A stretch of 59,232 nucleotides of DNA from Methanocella_A sp964548585. Its GTDB lineage: Archaea > Halobacteriota > Methanocellia > Methanocellales > Methanocellaceae. The stretch spans positions 1 through 59,232 of the forward strand of contig CAZJRS010000009.1 of NCBI GenBank assembly GCA_964548585.1. The letters run 5' to 3'. The notes under the pieces are model-generated. The model had not been told where the DNA came from and made no database searches. It saw nothing but the letters and a program-made list of their open reading frames with translations. Shown here in pieces: positions 33,668 to 42,859 of the stretch (its first letter is position 1; each line of letters begins with the position of its first letter). Both the position numbers and the translations under genes were made by a program.

Positions 33668-34765
33668 TTATCGTTGTCCGGTCTTGATGTTGCTCAGTGA
33701 CGGATCGAGCAGCGCAGCTTTCTCATGGCTCTTCCTGGCATCGCCCTCAAATCCCATCTTTGAAAACGCGTTGCCGAGCTCGAAGTACGCTAGGGCGCTG
33801 TCGGGTTTTGATTCTACTGCAGCGGCCAGTTCTCTGATCGCTTCTTCGTACCGGCCGAGGTTCAGGTGGATCCGGCCCAGGCTCAGGTGGGCGTCGAATA
33901 TGTCGGGTTGTAGTGCCAGGGCTTCCCGGTATTCCTTGATGGCTTCGCCGAGGAGGCCTTTTTGTTCGTAGATCGCACCCAGTTTACAGTGGGGCTCTTC
34001 CTGGTAGTAGTTCAGGCGAATGGCCTCTTTGAACTCGAATGCGGCTTCGGTCAGCTTGCCCTCGGCGAACAGGTTGTTCCCCATCGCCGTGTGTGGGTCC
34101 GGGAATTCGGGGTCCAGCCGGATGGCTTCTGTGAACTGGGTATTGGCGCGGTCCAGATCGCCTTTCATGCCGAGGGCCAGGCCCAGGTCAAAGTGGCTGA
34201 CCGCATCGAGGGGCGTTAGCTCGACTGCCTGCCGGAACGCATCGATTGCTTCGTCCAGCCGGTTCATCAGGCCATAAGTCCGTCCCAGGGCAGTAACGGC
34301 TTCTACGTATGACGGCTTTGCCGTGATAGCGGCTTTCAGCTCCGTGACTGCTTCGTCCTCTCTGTCCAGGCGGAGGTATGCAAGCCCGAGCCGATAGTGG
34401 GCCGTGTGCAACAAAGGATCAATCGCCAGCGCTTGCTTTAGCTCTCCGACCGCCTCGTCCAGCCTACCCGTGCACAAGTACAGGTTACCCAGATCGCTGT
34501 GAGCTCCTGCGTGCCGGGGGTTGATTCTCAGGGTTTCTTTAAAAGAGGTCTCTGATTTCTCTAAGTCACCAGTTACACAATAGACACAGGCCAGCCCGTA
34601 ATGTGCCTCATCGCAGTCCTGCTTGATCATAAGGGCTTTCTTAAAATGATCAACCGCCGACTCGTACTGGCCCCCGAGCGCGTGCATGTGGCCTGTGGCC
34701 ACGTGCTCTTCAGTGGTACCCTCGCTCTTGCCCTCGCTCGCCTTTTTATTGTAATCCCTGAGCAT
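33668..34765 (-). CDS. TPR-repeat protein (second of a convergent pair)
   Basis: 365 residues from ATG 34765 (a TTG at 34771 is the alternative). About ten tetratricopeptide repeats are visible, such as HMHALGGQYESAVDHFKKAL and YGLACVYCVTGDLEKSETSF. It resembles the TPR gene at 32229 in layout and may be a diverged duplicate. It is cytoplasmic; a role as scaffold is all that the fold allows. Its 3' end abuts repeat element B. Confidence 0.85.
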   Translation of the reverse strand: MLRDYNKKASEGKSEGTTEEHVATGHMHALGGQYESAVDHFKKALMIKQDCDEAHYGLACVYCVTGDLEKSETSFKETLRINPRHAGAHSDLGNLYLCTGRLDEAVGELKQALAIDPLLHTAHYRLGLAYLRLDREDEAVTELKAAITAKPSYVEAVTALGRTYGLMNRLDEAIDAFRQAVELTPLDAVSHFDLGLALGMKGDLDRANTQFTEAIRLDPEFPDPHTAMGNNLFAEGKLTEAAFEFKEAIRLNYYQEEPHCKLGAIYEQKGLLGEAIKEYREALALQPDIFDAHLSLGRIHLNLGRYEEAIRELAAAVESKPDSALAYFELGNAFSKMGFEGDARKSHEKAALLDPSLSNIKTGQR

Positions 34766-34771
34766 ACACAA

Positions 34772-35055
34772 TTAATAGGGGTCGAATAGCTATCAACTTT
34801 GTCGCTCTGATGAGCGACATGAATATTCCAGGCTTTTGCACTGTTACAATAATACTCTTGGAGCCGAGGTTACTGCGCTCAACCTCCACAAATCCCCTGA
34901 CAGCCCGGCTCATTCGCCCAATATCTATTTATACTTCTTTAATACATTAGACGGATAGACTTTAAAGGAATACCACCCGAAAAAGCCTAAATTATATATG
35001 CTATGAGCGCTTTACTAAGGTCGTATTCGCATTACAAATCATCGAGGTTAACAAC
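34772..35055. promoter_or_regulatory. Intergenic region with the S8e promoter
   Basis: TATA-like AATTATATATG (34990-35000) lies about 60 bases before the S8e start. A second AT-rich element (ATCTATTTATACTT, 34922-34935) may also act. GAGGT at 35044-35048 is the ribosome binding site. No RNA gene is recognised. Confidence 0.5.
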
Positions 35056-35433
35056 ATGAAATTTCAGGGCAAATCCATCAGAAAGGCCTCCGGCGGCCGT
35101 CTCAAGTCGAACCGCAGCAAGAGGAAATTCGAGCTCGGCAGGGACTTCACCATTCCGGCTATCGGGGCTCAGAAGCTTAAGGTTATCAATGTAACCGGAA
35201 ACGGCAGCAAGGTCAGAGTGCTCAAGGACGATATCGTAAACGTCACCGACACCAAGACCGGCACGACTCAGAAGGTCAAGATGACCAACGTCACCGAGAA
35301 CAAGGCTAACAAGAACTACGTCCGCAGAAACTACCTGACCAAGGGCGCAGTCGTTACGACCGAGATCGGCAAGGCAAAGATCACCAGCCGCCCGGGCCAG
35401 GACGGCTCGATCAGCGCTATCTTACTCGCTTAA
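35056..35433 (+). CDS. rps8e: Small-subunit ribosomal protein S8e
   Basis: 125 residues, usual length of archaeal S8e. The N-terminal SIRKASGGRLKSNRSKRKFELGR is diagnostic, as are the NYVRRNYLTKGA segment and the end SRPGQDGSISAILL. A strong ribosome binding site and an own terminator show a single-gene unit. A conserved housekeeping gene next to the array of surface regulators. Confidence 0.95.
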   Translation: MKFQGKSIRKASGGRLKSNRSKRKFELGRDFTIPAIGAQKLKVINVTGNGSKVRVLKDDIVNVTDTKTGTTQKVKMTNVTENKANKNYVRRNYLTKGAVVTTEIGKAKITSRPGQDGSISAILLA

Positions 35434-35449
35434 TTTTGAGTTTTGGGTT

Positions 35450-35497
35450 CAGGCGGCTATGTGTCGCCTGATAAATATCTTTTTCGGATTTTTTTTA
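35450..35497 (+). terminator. Terminator of S8e
   Basis: CAGGCG (35450-35455) and CGCCTG (35465-35470) form a stem with a nine-base loop. Two T-rich runs follow, the second with eight T residues (35489-35496). Confidence 0.75.
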
Positions 35498-35534
35498 AGA
35501 GCGATGGCTATGGCTGGATCTTCATCTGAAGTGA

Positions 35535-35567
35535 GTTTAACAGATGGGGAGAGAACCTATATTTAAG
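35535..35567 (+). promoter_or_regulatory. Shared promoter/operator motif of the regulator array, copy 1
   Basis: GTTTAACAGATGGGGAGAGA followed by ACCTATATTTAAG. The last part is the TATA box and ends 31 bases before the start codon. Similar sequence precedes the other three paralogues. Confidence 0.7.
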
Positions 35568-35597
35568 CAACCTGTACGTGGTATTACTGTGAGTTAG

Positions 35598-37895
35598 ATG
35601 AAACGTGGCGATACATTCATCACAGCAGTGATTATGCTTCTAATTTTACTGGTGGCTTCACTTCTGGTAGTAATGTCTAACGAGACGCTACCGGAGTGGC
35701 AGGTTCCTGCCGGAGAGACGATTCTTAGCGCTAAAGCCGGTGATGAAGGTGCCATCTATCTATTGACAGGCGATCCTGCCGCGGGTACGCCTCATACCCT
35801 GATTTCTGTTTCTCGAGATGGCGTGAAACGATGGGAACTGGATATTTCTAAACTTCGCCACGAACCGGATGCACCTGCCAACGTTCAAGGCCAGATCGTA
35901 TCGGTCAGTAGCACTGCAGTATATGTCTACGTGTATGAAGAAGGCCAAAATTTTCGTTCAGGAGTACTTCACGCGATTTCTCCGACCGGAGATATCTCTT
36001 GGACCATCTCGCACGGCATGGATCTGGACCCTCCTCGTTCAATACACGAGTGCGCCAACCAGGTGTATATCTATATCAGTGCCAGTAAACTGCTCCCGGG
36101 CCGGCAGTTTGGCCCTTGGAGCGGCCATGAACTTATTGCAGATCTCCAGGGTAACGTGCGTTGGAAAATCGAAAAGGCGGACACAAGTCCTGCGATAAGC
36201 CCCGACGGCTATGTTTACTCCATGTTCGATAATTCGACGGAAGGCCAAAAAAGTTCAAGTATTAATGCGTACTTCCCTAACGGAACCCTTTACTGGTCTA
36301 AACAGTTTAACCATTCTGTTATTGACTCCGATTTAGATGACCATGATCGGGATTACTACCTATATACCCGGAGTATCGACTGGCTTGATACTTCTGGAAA
36401 AGACATGACTATTCCTGTATATCACAATAATACGATATATTTAGTCTACTACGATGAAATTATCGCCTTTGACCCGACAGGCAATATCAAGTGGGATATC
36501 CCCTTAAACAGCACTTGTAATACAGAGTCTGGAATCGACGACCGGTATGTTCCTTATTGGCCTGTGCTCTTTGACTCTGGGGATAACCTTAACGTCCTCT
36601 GTATCAAGGATGGGTCAATAGACTTACTTGCCGTGTCCCCCGGGGGAGAAATATCGGCAATGCAGTATGACCGCTCAAAGGATTACCTGGCGGCGTATGG
36701 GAACTGTGTTTATTACGTCAACGATAGTCCCGAAACGTATTGGTATGCTGATCTAAATACGGATTACTTTAACTGGTCTAACCTACAAACAGCTAGATTC
36801 CGATATCCCCTACTGTCAAAAATAGACCTGTCTTCTAAGCCAGATCAGCAGGAGAACATATCGGCTATCACTATCTCCTGGGATGACATCAACGATGGCA
36901 AGACTGTGTCAAGTGTCACTCTACCTATCGGTAATATTGGGTGCGCGACGGTGACGAATGATAATGTGGATGTTTTCTTCGAACCTGAGGAGGCCCGTGA
37001 CATCTGCATTGTCAATATATACAATGATAGGCCGAGTGACCCGCTCTATCACACATTGAATACAACGACCCCGATCATCTTCGGACACTTCTATCTGGAC
37101 CTACTTCCCTCCGATAACCTCACTTACGTCAGCCTGTACACGTATAACACGCAGGATCCAGTCATACTTGGCAGCACAAAAATCTACTATTATAGTGCGA
37201 TTTACGCCATCGATAGAGGCGGTAATATCCTCTGGACAAAGCCAACTGACTTTGGTGCCGATCTGATCGATGCGGATAACACAACAGTCTACTATAGCAC
37301 GAATGACGGCCGGATCAGCTCGGCGGGCATGTACGTCGCTGGAGGCATCACCATAGCGGGAATCCTCTACATGGCGTTGAAATTTTTCTCGGCAGGTTTT
37401 GTCACCAGAGCCCGCACTCAGCTCGACAAGAACGAAAACCGAAATACCGTCATGCAGTTCGTCATCCAACACCCAGGCTCGACGCTCCGTGATATCGCCC
37501 GAGGATTGGAAATGAACCTGGGCACAATCAGATACCACATGTTAATCCTTGGCCTGAACCACAAGACCGTAAGCTTCCAGTCCGACGGCAAGCATGTCCG
37601 GTACTTCCAGAACTCGAATACATACAGCAGAGAAGAGCAGCTGGTACTCTCGCTCGCGAAAAGAGAAAAGATCAGGTACCTGTTGAAAATAATCTCAGAA
37701 AAGCCTGGCATGTCCAACCGGGAAATCGCACATGCCCTCGAGCTGAAGGAGAGCGCGGTGAGCCGGTATATGAAAGAGCTGGCCCGGGGAGGCGTGGTGG
37801 AAAAAGCTGCCAGGGCGGATGGCGGTACGGCCTACTCCGTGCGGGACAACTTTAAAAAGCACGTGGAGTCAGCCGTTAAGCAGACGAGCTGCTGA
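35598..37895 (+). CDS. Membrane-spanning regulator: outer beta-propeller, inner double winged helix (paralogue 1)
   Basis: 765 residues. An N-terminal membrane helix (residues 8-28, ITAVIMLLILLVASLLVVM) is followed by about 550 residues outside with beta-propeller/PQQ-like repeats (GVKRWELDI, GDISWTISH, GNVRWKIEK, GNIKWDIPL). A second membrane helix (about 577-597, AGGITIAGILYMALKFF) leads to a cytoplasmic part with two winged helices: HPGSTLRDIARGLEMNLGT and KPGMSNREIAHALELKESAV. The double-HTH part matches the COG3398-like regulators of methanogens. It looks like a one-component system that senses outside and binds DNA inside. Tyr/Asp/Asn-rich ectodomain suggests glycan or ion contact, which is inference. 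Confidence 0.8.
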   Translation: MKRGDTFITAVIMLLILLVASLLVVMSNETLPEWQVPAGETILSAKAGDEGAIYLLTGDPAAGTPHTLISVSRDGVKRWELDISKLRHEPDAPANVQGQIVSVSSTAVYVYVYEEGQNFRSGVLHAISPTGDISWTISHGMDLDPPRSIHECANQVYIYISASKLLPGRQFGPWSGHELIADLQGNVRWKIEKADTSPAISPDGYVYSMFDNSTEGQKSSSINAYFPNGTLYWSKQFNHSVIDSDLDDHDRDYYLYTRSIDWLDTSGKDMTIPVYHNNTIYLVYYDEIIAFDPTGNIKWDIPLNSTCNTESGIDDRYVPYWPVLFDSGDNLNVLCIKDGSIDLLAVSPGGEISAMQYDRSKDYLAAYGNCVYYVNDSPETYWYADLNTDYFNWSNLQTARFRYPLLSKIDLSSKPDQQENISAITISWDDINDGKTVSSVTLPIGNIGCATVTNDNVDVFFEPEEARDICIVNIYNDRPSDPLYHTLNTTTPIIFGHFYLDLLPSDNLTYVSLYTYNTQDPVILGSTKIYYYSAIYAIDRGGNILWTKPTDFGADLIDADNTTVYYSTNDGRISSAGMYVAGGITIAGILYMALKFFSAGFVTRARTQLDKNENRNTVMQFVIQHPGSTLRDIARGLEMNLGTIRYHMLILGLNHKTVSFQSDGKHVRYFQNSNTYSREEQLVLSLAKREKIRYLLKIISEKPGMSNREIAHALELKESAVSRYMKELARGGVVEKAARADGGTAYSVRDNFKKHVESAVKQTSC

Positions 37896-37949
37896 CTTTT
37901 ACCTGTCAGGCGGCTGTCAGAGTACATCTGATCAACTCATAGATTGCCA

Positions 37950-37980
37950 GTTAACAAATTGGGACAGAACCTATATTTAA
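37950..37980 (+). promoter_or_regulatory. Shared promoter/operator motif, copy 2
   Basis: GTTAACAAATTGGGACAGAA is followed by CCTATATTTAA, ending 31 bases before the start at 38012. The spacing equals that of copy 1, and both are followed by TGTGAGT before the ATG. Confidence 0.7.
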
Positions 37981-38011
37981 ACAATCTGTAGCAGATAGTA
38001 ATGTGAGTCAG

Positions 38012-40339
38012 ATGAAAGGCGGCGACGTGTTCATCAGGGTAGTAATCATACTTCTCATCGTACTGGCAACTTTGTTGGTTATAGTGATCTCCTCCGAGCA
38101 GTTGCCAGAGTGGCAGGTTCCGACAGGCGAGAAAATTTTAAGCGCCGCGACCGGTGACGATGGCGTTATCTACTTGCTGACCGGAGACCCTGCGACCGCC
38201 AATCCTCACATGCTGTTCTCAGTTACCCGGGATGGCCGGGAGAGGTGGTATGTAACCATTCCCGATCTCCTTGACTCAGCTGGTAAAACCGGCACCGTTA
38301 GCGGGCAGATCGTCTCCGTCGGAAGTAATGCTGTCTACCTGTACCTTCACAATGAATGGACAATAAACAAGAGCCCAACGTATGCAGGAACCATCTACGC
38401 GATATCTCCGACAGGCAGTATCCTATGGAGTATCGAGAACCCCTCCCCGACCTACACGCCTGAGGTTTCAGCATGTGAGTCCAATGGCCAGGTGTACCTA
38501 TATTTTGGCCCGAATAGATATAGCAGTGATAGGGTGTTTAGCAGTGAACGGGTGGATATCTCCATAGTGGGCAGTCTGATTGTTACTGACCTGCGAGGTA
38601 ACGTGCTCTGGACCATCGCTAATTCAGCCACCCGTCCTGCCCTGAGCCCCGACAGCTACATTTACGCCGTGACTGATAATTCGACGAACGGCCAGAACTT
38701 TTCGAGTATCAACGCATTTTTCCCCAATGGTACGCTCTACTGGTCGAAGAGCTTTAACGGTTCGGTGATTTACCATAGTTTCTTCACTTACTCCTTCGAT
38801 TACTTTCTGTTCAGCGGCGGTACCGACTGGCTCGGCAACTCGGGAATCGTACAGACGACACCAGTATATCATAATGGTACGATCTATCTGGTCTATCCCG
38901 GCGAGGTTGTAACCTTTGATCGGGCCGGTACAATCCTGTGGAATCTGCCGCTGGAAAACTCAGAGAATGCGGCAAATGTAAACGCCGACCGGTACGTCCC
39001 GTACTGGCCGGCACTTTTTGACCCTGCAGGTGACTTCTACGTCGTGCGTATCACGAACGGATCTGAAGACTTACTTGCCCTGTCTCCGGATGGAAACGTG
39101 TCCTCCATTCAGCACTACGGCTACACGAAGGATTACCGGGCGACAAATGGTAATCTCATCTACTACATACGCGACAGTCCTGAACAATACAGGCCTGACG
39201 AGCTGACTGGTAGTTATGATGATTTGAACCACTACTTCTATCTGCAATACCCTGTCATACGGTCTTCGTCACCGCTTGTCAGGCCGGACAGGCTGGATAA
39301 CCTCTCGACGGCCACCATCGCGTGGGACGACGTTCGAACATGGCAGACCGTGGCCAACGTCACTTTACTGATCACGGACGTAAGGTGCGCTACGGTTACG
39401 GCCGATAACGTGGATCGCTTCTTCCAGCCCTACGAGGTGAGTAAGATACTCACTGTCAACAACTACAACGACAGACCGGGAGATGTCCTCTACCGTACGC
39501 TAAACACTACGACGCCTGTCAATTTCGGACACGTCTACCTGGATATTCTCCCCTCTGGCAACATCACCTACGTCAGCCTGTATGCGTATAATTCCCAGGA
39601 TCCGGTTACGCTGGGTAGCACCAAAATCTACTACTATAGCGCTATCTACGCTATCGATCATACTGGCAGCATCCTCTGGACCAAGCCGACTGACTTCGGT
39701 GCAGATCTGATCGACGCAGATAACACGACAGTTTACTACAGCACGAACGACGGCCGCATCAGCTCGGCTGGCATGTATGTCGCCGGAGGCATCACCCTCG
39801 CGGGAATCCTCTACGTGGCGATCAAATTCTTCTCGGCAGGCCTCGTCACCCGAGCCCGCAAGCGGCTGGACAAGAACGAGAACCGGAACGCAGTCATGCA
39901 GTTCGTCGTCGACTACCCGGGTTCCACACTCCGGGAGATCTCACGGGGAACGGGGGTGAACCTGGGCACGATCCGGTATCACATGTTCATCCTCGGCATA
40001 AACCACAAGACCGTGACCTTCCAGTCCGATGGCAAGCATGTCCGGTACTTCCAGAACTCGAATACCTACAGTAAGGAAGAACAGCTTGTACTCTCGCTCT
40101 CGAAACGGGATAAGATCCGGTACCTGCTGAAAATGATTGTGGAACAACCCGGTATTTCCAATCAGGAGCTAGCCCGGGCGCTAGGCTTAAAAGAGAGTGC
40201 TGTTAGTCGGTATATGAAAGAGCTGTCCGGAGCAGGGATTGTGGAAAAAGCCGCAAAAAGTGCTGGTTGCTCAGCGTACTCGATTAAAAGTGATTATGTG
40301 AGGTATGTCGAATCAACAGTATCTGGCATTGGGGGCTAA
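38012..40339 (+). CDS. Membrane-spanning regulator, paralogue 2
   Basis: About 775 residues. The ATG at 38012 is chosen because it aligns with the start of paralogue 1 (MKxGDxFI); an upstream GTG at 38003 is in frame. The architecture is the same: first membrane helix, about 560-residue outer propeller-like domain (EWQVPTGEKILSAATGDDGV), second membrane helix (VAGGITLAGILYVAIKFF), then winged helices (YPGSTLREISRGTGVNLGTI; QPGISNQELARALGLKESAV). The C-terminal third is almost the same as in paralogue 1 while the outer part has diverged, as expected after duplication with changed ligand. Confidence 0.8.
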   Translation: MKGGDVFIRVVIILLIVLATLLVIVISSEQLPEWQVPTGEKILSAATGDDGVIYLLTGDPATANPHMLFSVTRDGRERWYVTIPDLLDSAGKTGTVSGQIVSVGSNAVYLYLHNEWTINKSPTYAGTIYAISPTGSILWSIENPSPTYTPEVSACESNGQVYLYFGPNRYSSDRVFSSERVDISIVGSLIVTDLRGNVLWTIANSATRPALSPDSYIYAVTDNSTNGQNFSSINAFFPNGTLYWSKSFNGSVIYHSFFTYSFDYFLFSGGTDWLGNSGIVQTTPVYHNGTIYLVYPGEVVTFDRAGTILWNLPLENSENAANVNADRYVPYWPALFDPAGDFYVVRITNGSEDLLALSPDGNVSSIQHYGYTKDYRATNGNLIYYIRDSPEQYRPDELTGSYDDLNHYFYLQYPVIRSSSPLVRPDRLDNLSTATIAWDDVRTWQTVANVTLLITDVRCATVTADNVDRFFQPYEVSKILTVNNYNDRPGDVLYRTLNTTTPVNFGHVYLDILPSGNITYVSLYAYNSQDPVTLGSTKIYYYSAIYAIDHTGSILWTKPTDFGADLIDADNTTVYYSTNDGRISSAGMYVAGGITLAGILYVAIKFFSAGLVTRARKRLDKNENRNAVMQFVVDYPGSTLREISRGTGVNLGTIRYHMFILGINHKTVTFQSDGKHVRYFQNSNTYSKEEQLVLSLSKRDKIRYLLKMIVEQPGISNQELARALGLKESAVSRYMKELSGAGIVEKAAKSAGCSAYSIKSDYVRYVESTVSGIGG

Positions 40340-40389
40340 TTTTTTCATAGCGGTCGGTCTTACTGGCATGAGTAAGTCCACTTAAGCCA

Positions 40390-40420
40390 GTTAACTGTTT
40401 CTGAGAGAAATTATATTTAA
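40390..40420 (+). promoter_or_regulatory. Shared promoter/operator motif, copy 3
   Basis: GTTAACTGTTTCTGAGAGAA followed by ATTATATTTAA, 29 bases before the ATG at 40450. Confidence 0.7.
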
Positions 40421-40449
40421 GCGGTTGCCCGTCATTGTCACTAGTGATA

Positions 40450-42702
40450 ATGGTGCTAAAGTCAAAGGTATTCGAGTCTGTCGTACTCATTCTTCTTCTA
40501 TTCCTGAGTGTGGTACTGTACTCTATCATTGTCTCGGAGACTGGAATGAGGTTAGATAATGACGCCTGGAACCTATCTGCATCCGGGCCTGTCTCCAGTA
40601 TCACGGTCAGTGATGATGGGACTTTATTAGTCTTCTCCGGTGATACCAGCGATATAGGTGAGTATACCGATAGTATTAGTGCTATCAGCCCGGATGGATC
40701 AGTTAGATGGCGATTCCCTATACCCGACAACTGGGGTACAGCTGACCGGTTTAGAGTTGATGATCAAGATCGTATCATATATCTACCATATTCTAGTGGT
40801 AATGAGAAGGATCAACTCTTCGCAGTTGATCATGGCCAATTATACCTATATATGGGCGAAATCATTTCGGCAGATGCAGAATTTTCACTTCATGACGGAC
40901 TTTGCCCTACCTTTGATAAACATAAGTTCCAGAAAGAAGTCGTGGCAATTTCGCCGAAGGGCGCAATCATCTGGAAAACGCAGCTTTCAGGCGTCACTCA
41001 GGATATATTCCCTCTTATGGGCATCTATGCAAAAAATGGTATGATATATGTTTATGACCGTGGTTGCGTTACTGTTATCGCTAGTGATGGTAAGGTCATC
41101 TACTCTGTGACCAATATCACAAGGGATCTCACTGTCGATGATGAAAATAACCTATACGTCGTCGAGTGTGCTGATGAGATATATAACCCTGGCAGTGTTA
41201 TCGCATCCTATACTTCAAACGGCTCGCCAAGGTGGAAAAAGGATCTCGGAGAATTTGTCTTCTCCTATCATCTATTCGATCTATCTCTAAATGATCCAAT
41301 AGAATTTAACACGTTACTCCTGTACTATAATCATTCTATTCATGTACCCACGGTGAATAATATCTACACCCTTGATGACTATGGGAACATACTGCGTGTA
41401 AAAGATTACAAAGGCTTGAATTACGCCCTGTTCGAGCCTATGCCAATCGATTCGAGAGGTAATCTCTACCTTCTACTTAACTCCTATCCACCGTTTTTAG
41501 ATATCGTATCGCCGAGCGGAAATGACCGTTTGCTCCCAAAAAGAGAATCTAATGTGACGTTTGCTGACAAGACAGACGGCATTGTGTACAACGTGGTTTA
41601 TTCCACCAATAATCTTACACCAGAAAATATGAGCATGAAAAACCTGATGTCAGCCAGTGTTATCGCCTATGATCCTATTCTTGACAAAAACCTCTGGAAC
41701 TTCACAATACCGCTTGACAGCAACGAGGTCTACTCTGATGCATACCAGGGTATCAACTTAATACCGGAAGTTCCTGTGTATAGCAGTGAGAGGAGCGACA
41801 ATTCTCGAATTCCTGGGAAAAGCATTACCTATTATCACTACCAGGATCAAAGTATTGACTGGTGGATGATGAGTGTGCCAGACAATATTGACAGCTTTTG
41901 GGGTATACGGATAGTGAATGGAAATGGTACAATCTATGTGAATTATTTTTCAATAAATCAGCAGTATTATTATACACTTAGATACAATGTCCATTCGGAC
42001 AACATCTATGCCCTGGACCGGAATGGCACTCTGTTGTGGAAGAAACCTGTCCATTCCCCCGTTACCTCAATGGCTGTAAATAACAGCACTTTATACTACG
42101 GCACCCAGGACGGAAGGCTTTTCGCCGAAAATACCGGCCTGATCGCCGGTGGCTTTGCTATTATTGCGATACTATACCTTTTCATCAGGTTTTTTCTGGT
42201 TGGCACTGTCGCCAGGGCCAAGGACCGACTGAATAAAAACGAGAACCGAAACTGCATTGTTCAATATGTCACCGAGTATCCCGGATCAGCTTTAGGAGAC
42301 ATCTCCCGAGGACTAAAAATGAACATCGGGACCGTCAGATACCACATTTTGATCCTTGACATGAACCACCGGATATCTGCACTGCAAGCCGACGACAAGC
42401 ACATCCGGTACTTCCAGGCCTCCGGTCAATACACCATGGAAGACCGGCTGGTCATGTCGCTGGCCAGGCGAGAAGGCATGAAAAAGGTGCTGGGCGCCCT
42501 TCTGGATAAGCCGGGTCTGTCGAACATGGACCTGTCCAGAGAACTGAACCTTAAAGAGAGCGCTGTGAGCCGGTACATGAAAGTGCTGACGGCCAGGGGA
42601 GTCGTGGATCGCCGGCCGGTATCCGGGGGCTATCTGTCCTACTCGATAAGTGCCTCGCACATCGAAAGCGTGTGCCGGGTCATCAGGCAGGAAAAGCTCT
42701 GA
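40450..42702 (+). CDS. Membrane-spanning regulator, paralogue 3
   Basis: 750 residues from ATG 40450 (TTG 40435 and GTG 40444 are also in frame). N-terminal membrane helix VVLILLLFLSVVLYSIIV, outer propeller-like domain with GSVRWRFPI, GAIIWKTQL, GSPRWKKDL and GTLLWKKPV blades, inner membrane helix near ALIAGGFAIIAILYLFIRFF, then two winged helices (YPGSALGDISRGLKMNIGT; KPGLSNMDLSRELNLKESAV). Closer to paralogue 4 than to 1 and 2 (shared MAVNNSTLYYGT and GRLFAENTGLIAGG). The DNA is somewhat more AT-rich than that of its neighbours. Confidence 0.8.
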   Translation: MVLKSKVFESVVLILLLFLSVVLYSIIVSETGMRLDNDAWNLSASGPVSSITVSDDGTLLVFSGDTSDIGEYTDSISAISPDGSVRWRFPIPDNWGTADRFRVDDQDRIIYLPYSSGNEKDQLFAVDHGQLYLYMGEIISADAEFSLHDGLCPTFDKHKFQKEVVAISPKGAIIWKTQLSGVTQDIFPLMGIYAKNGMIYVYDRGCVTVIASDGKVIYSVTNITRDLTVDDENNLYVVECADEIYNPGSVIASYTSNGSPRWKKDLGEFVFSYHLFDLSLNDPIEFNTLLLYYNHSIHVPTVNNIYTLDDYGNILRVKDYKGLNYALFEPMPIDSRGNLYLLLNSYPPFLDIVSPSGNDRLLPKRESNVTFADKTDGIVYNVVYSTNNLTPENMSMKNLMSASVIAYDPILDKNLWNFTIPLDSNEVYSDAYQGINLIPEVPVYSSERSDNSRIPGKSITYYHYQDQSIDWWMMSVPDNIDSFWGIRIVNGNGTIYVNYFSINQQYYYTLRYNVHSDNIYALDRNGTLLWKKPVHSPVTSMAVNNSTLYYGTQDGRLFAENTGLIAGGFAIIAILYLFIRFFLVGTVARAKDRLNKNENRNCIVQYVTEYPGSALGDISRGLKMNIGTVRYHILILDMNHRISALQADDKHIRYFQASGQYTMEDRLVMSLARREGMKKVLGALLDKPGLSNMDLSRELNLKESAVSRYMKVLTARGVVDRRPVSGGYLSYSISASHIESVCRVIRQEKL

Positions 42703-42806
42703 GGATAGCTCTCGAAGAGCTTTGTTAGCCGCTTATTAAACAAGTTGAACTTCGACCGCTATCACTCTGACGCTGAGTCCAAAGCCTGCTTCATAAAAAA
42801 TAGCGT

Positions 42807-42836
42807 CTTAACTGTTTGGGAGAGAAATTATATTTA
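42807..42836 (+). promoter_or_regulatory. Shared promoter/operator motif, copy 4
   Basis: CTTAACTGTTTGGGAGAGAA followed by ATTATATTTA, 23 bases before the ATG at 42860, so the transcript is probably leaderless. Confidence 0.7.
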
Positions 42837-42859
42837 AGTCTCATCGGTCATAATTACTT

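Noticed and set aside
33489..33971. Open frame of 160 codons across element B
   Set aside because: Covers repeat DNA and then the antisense of the TPR gene; no protein-like features.
34860..34920. Possible tRNA-like sequence before S8e
   Set aside because: Some complementary bases but no cloverleaf with TTCGA-type arm.
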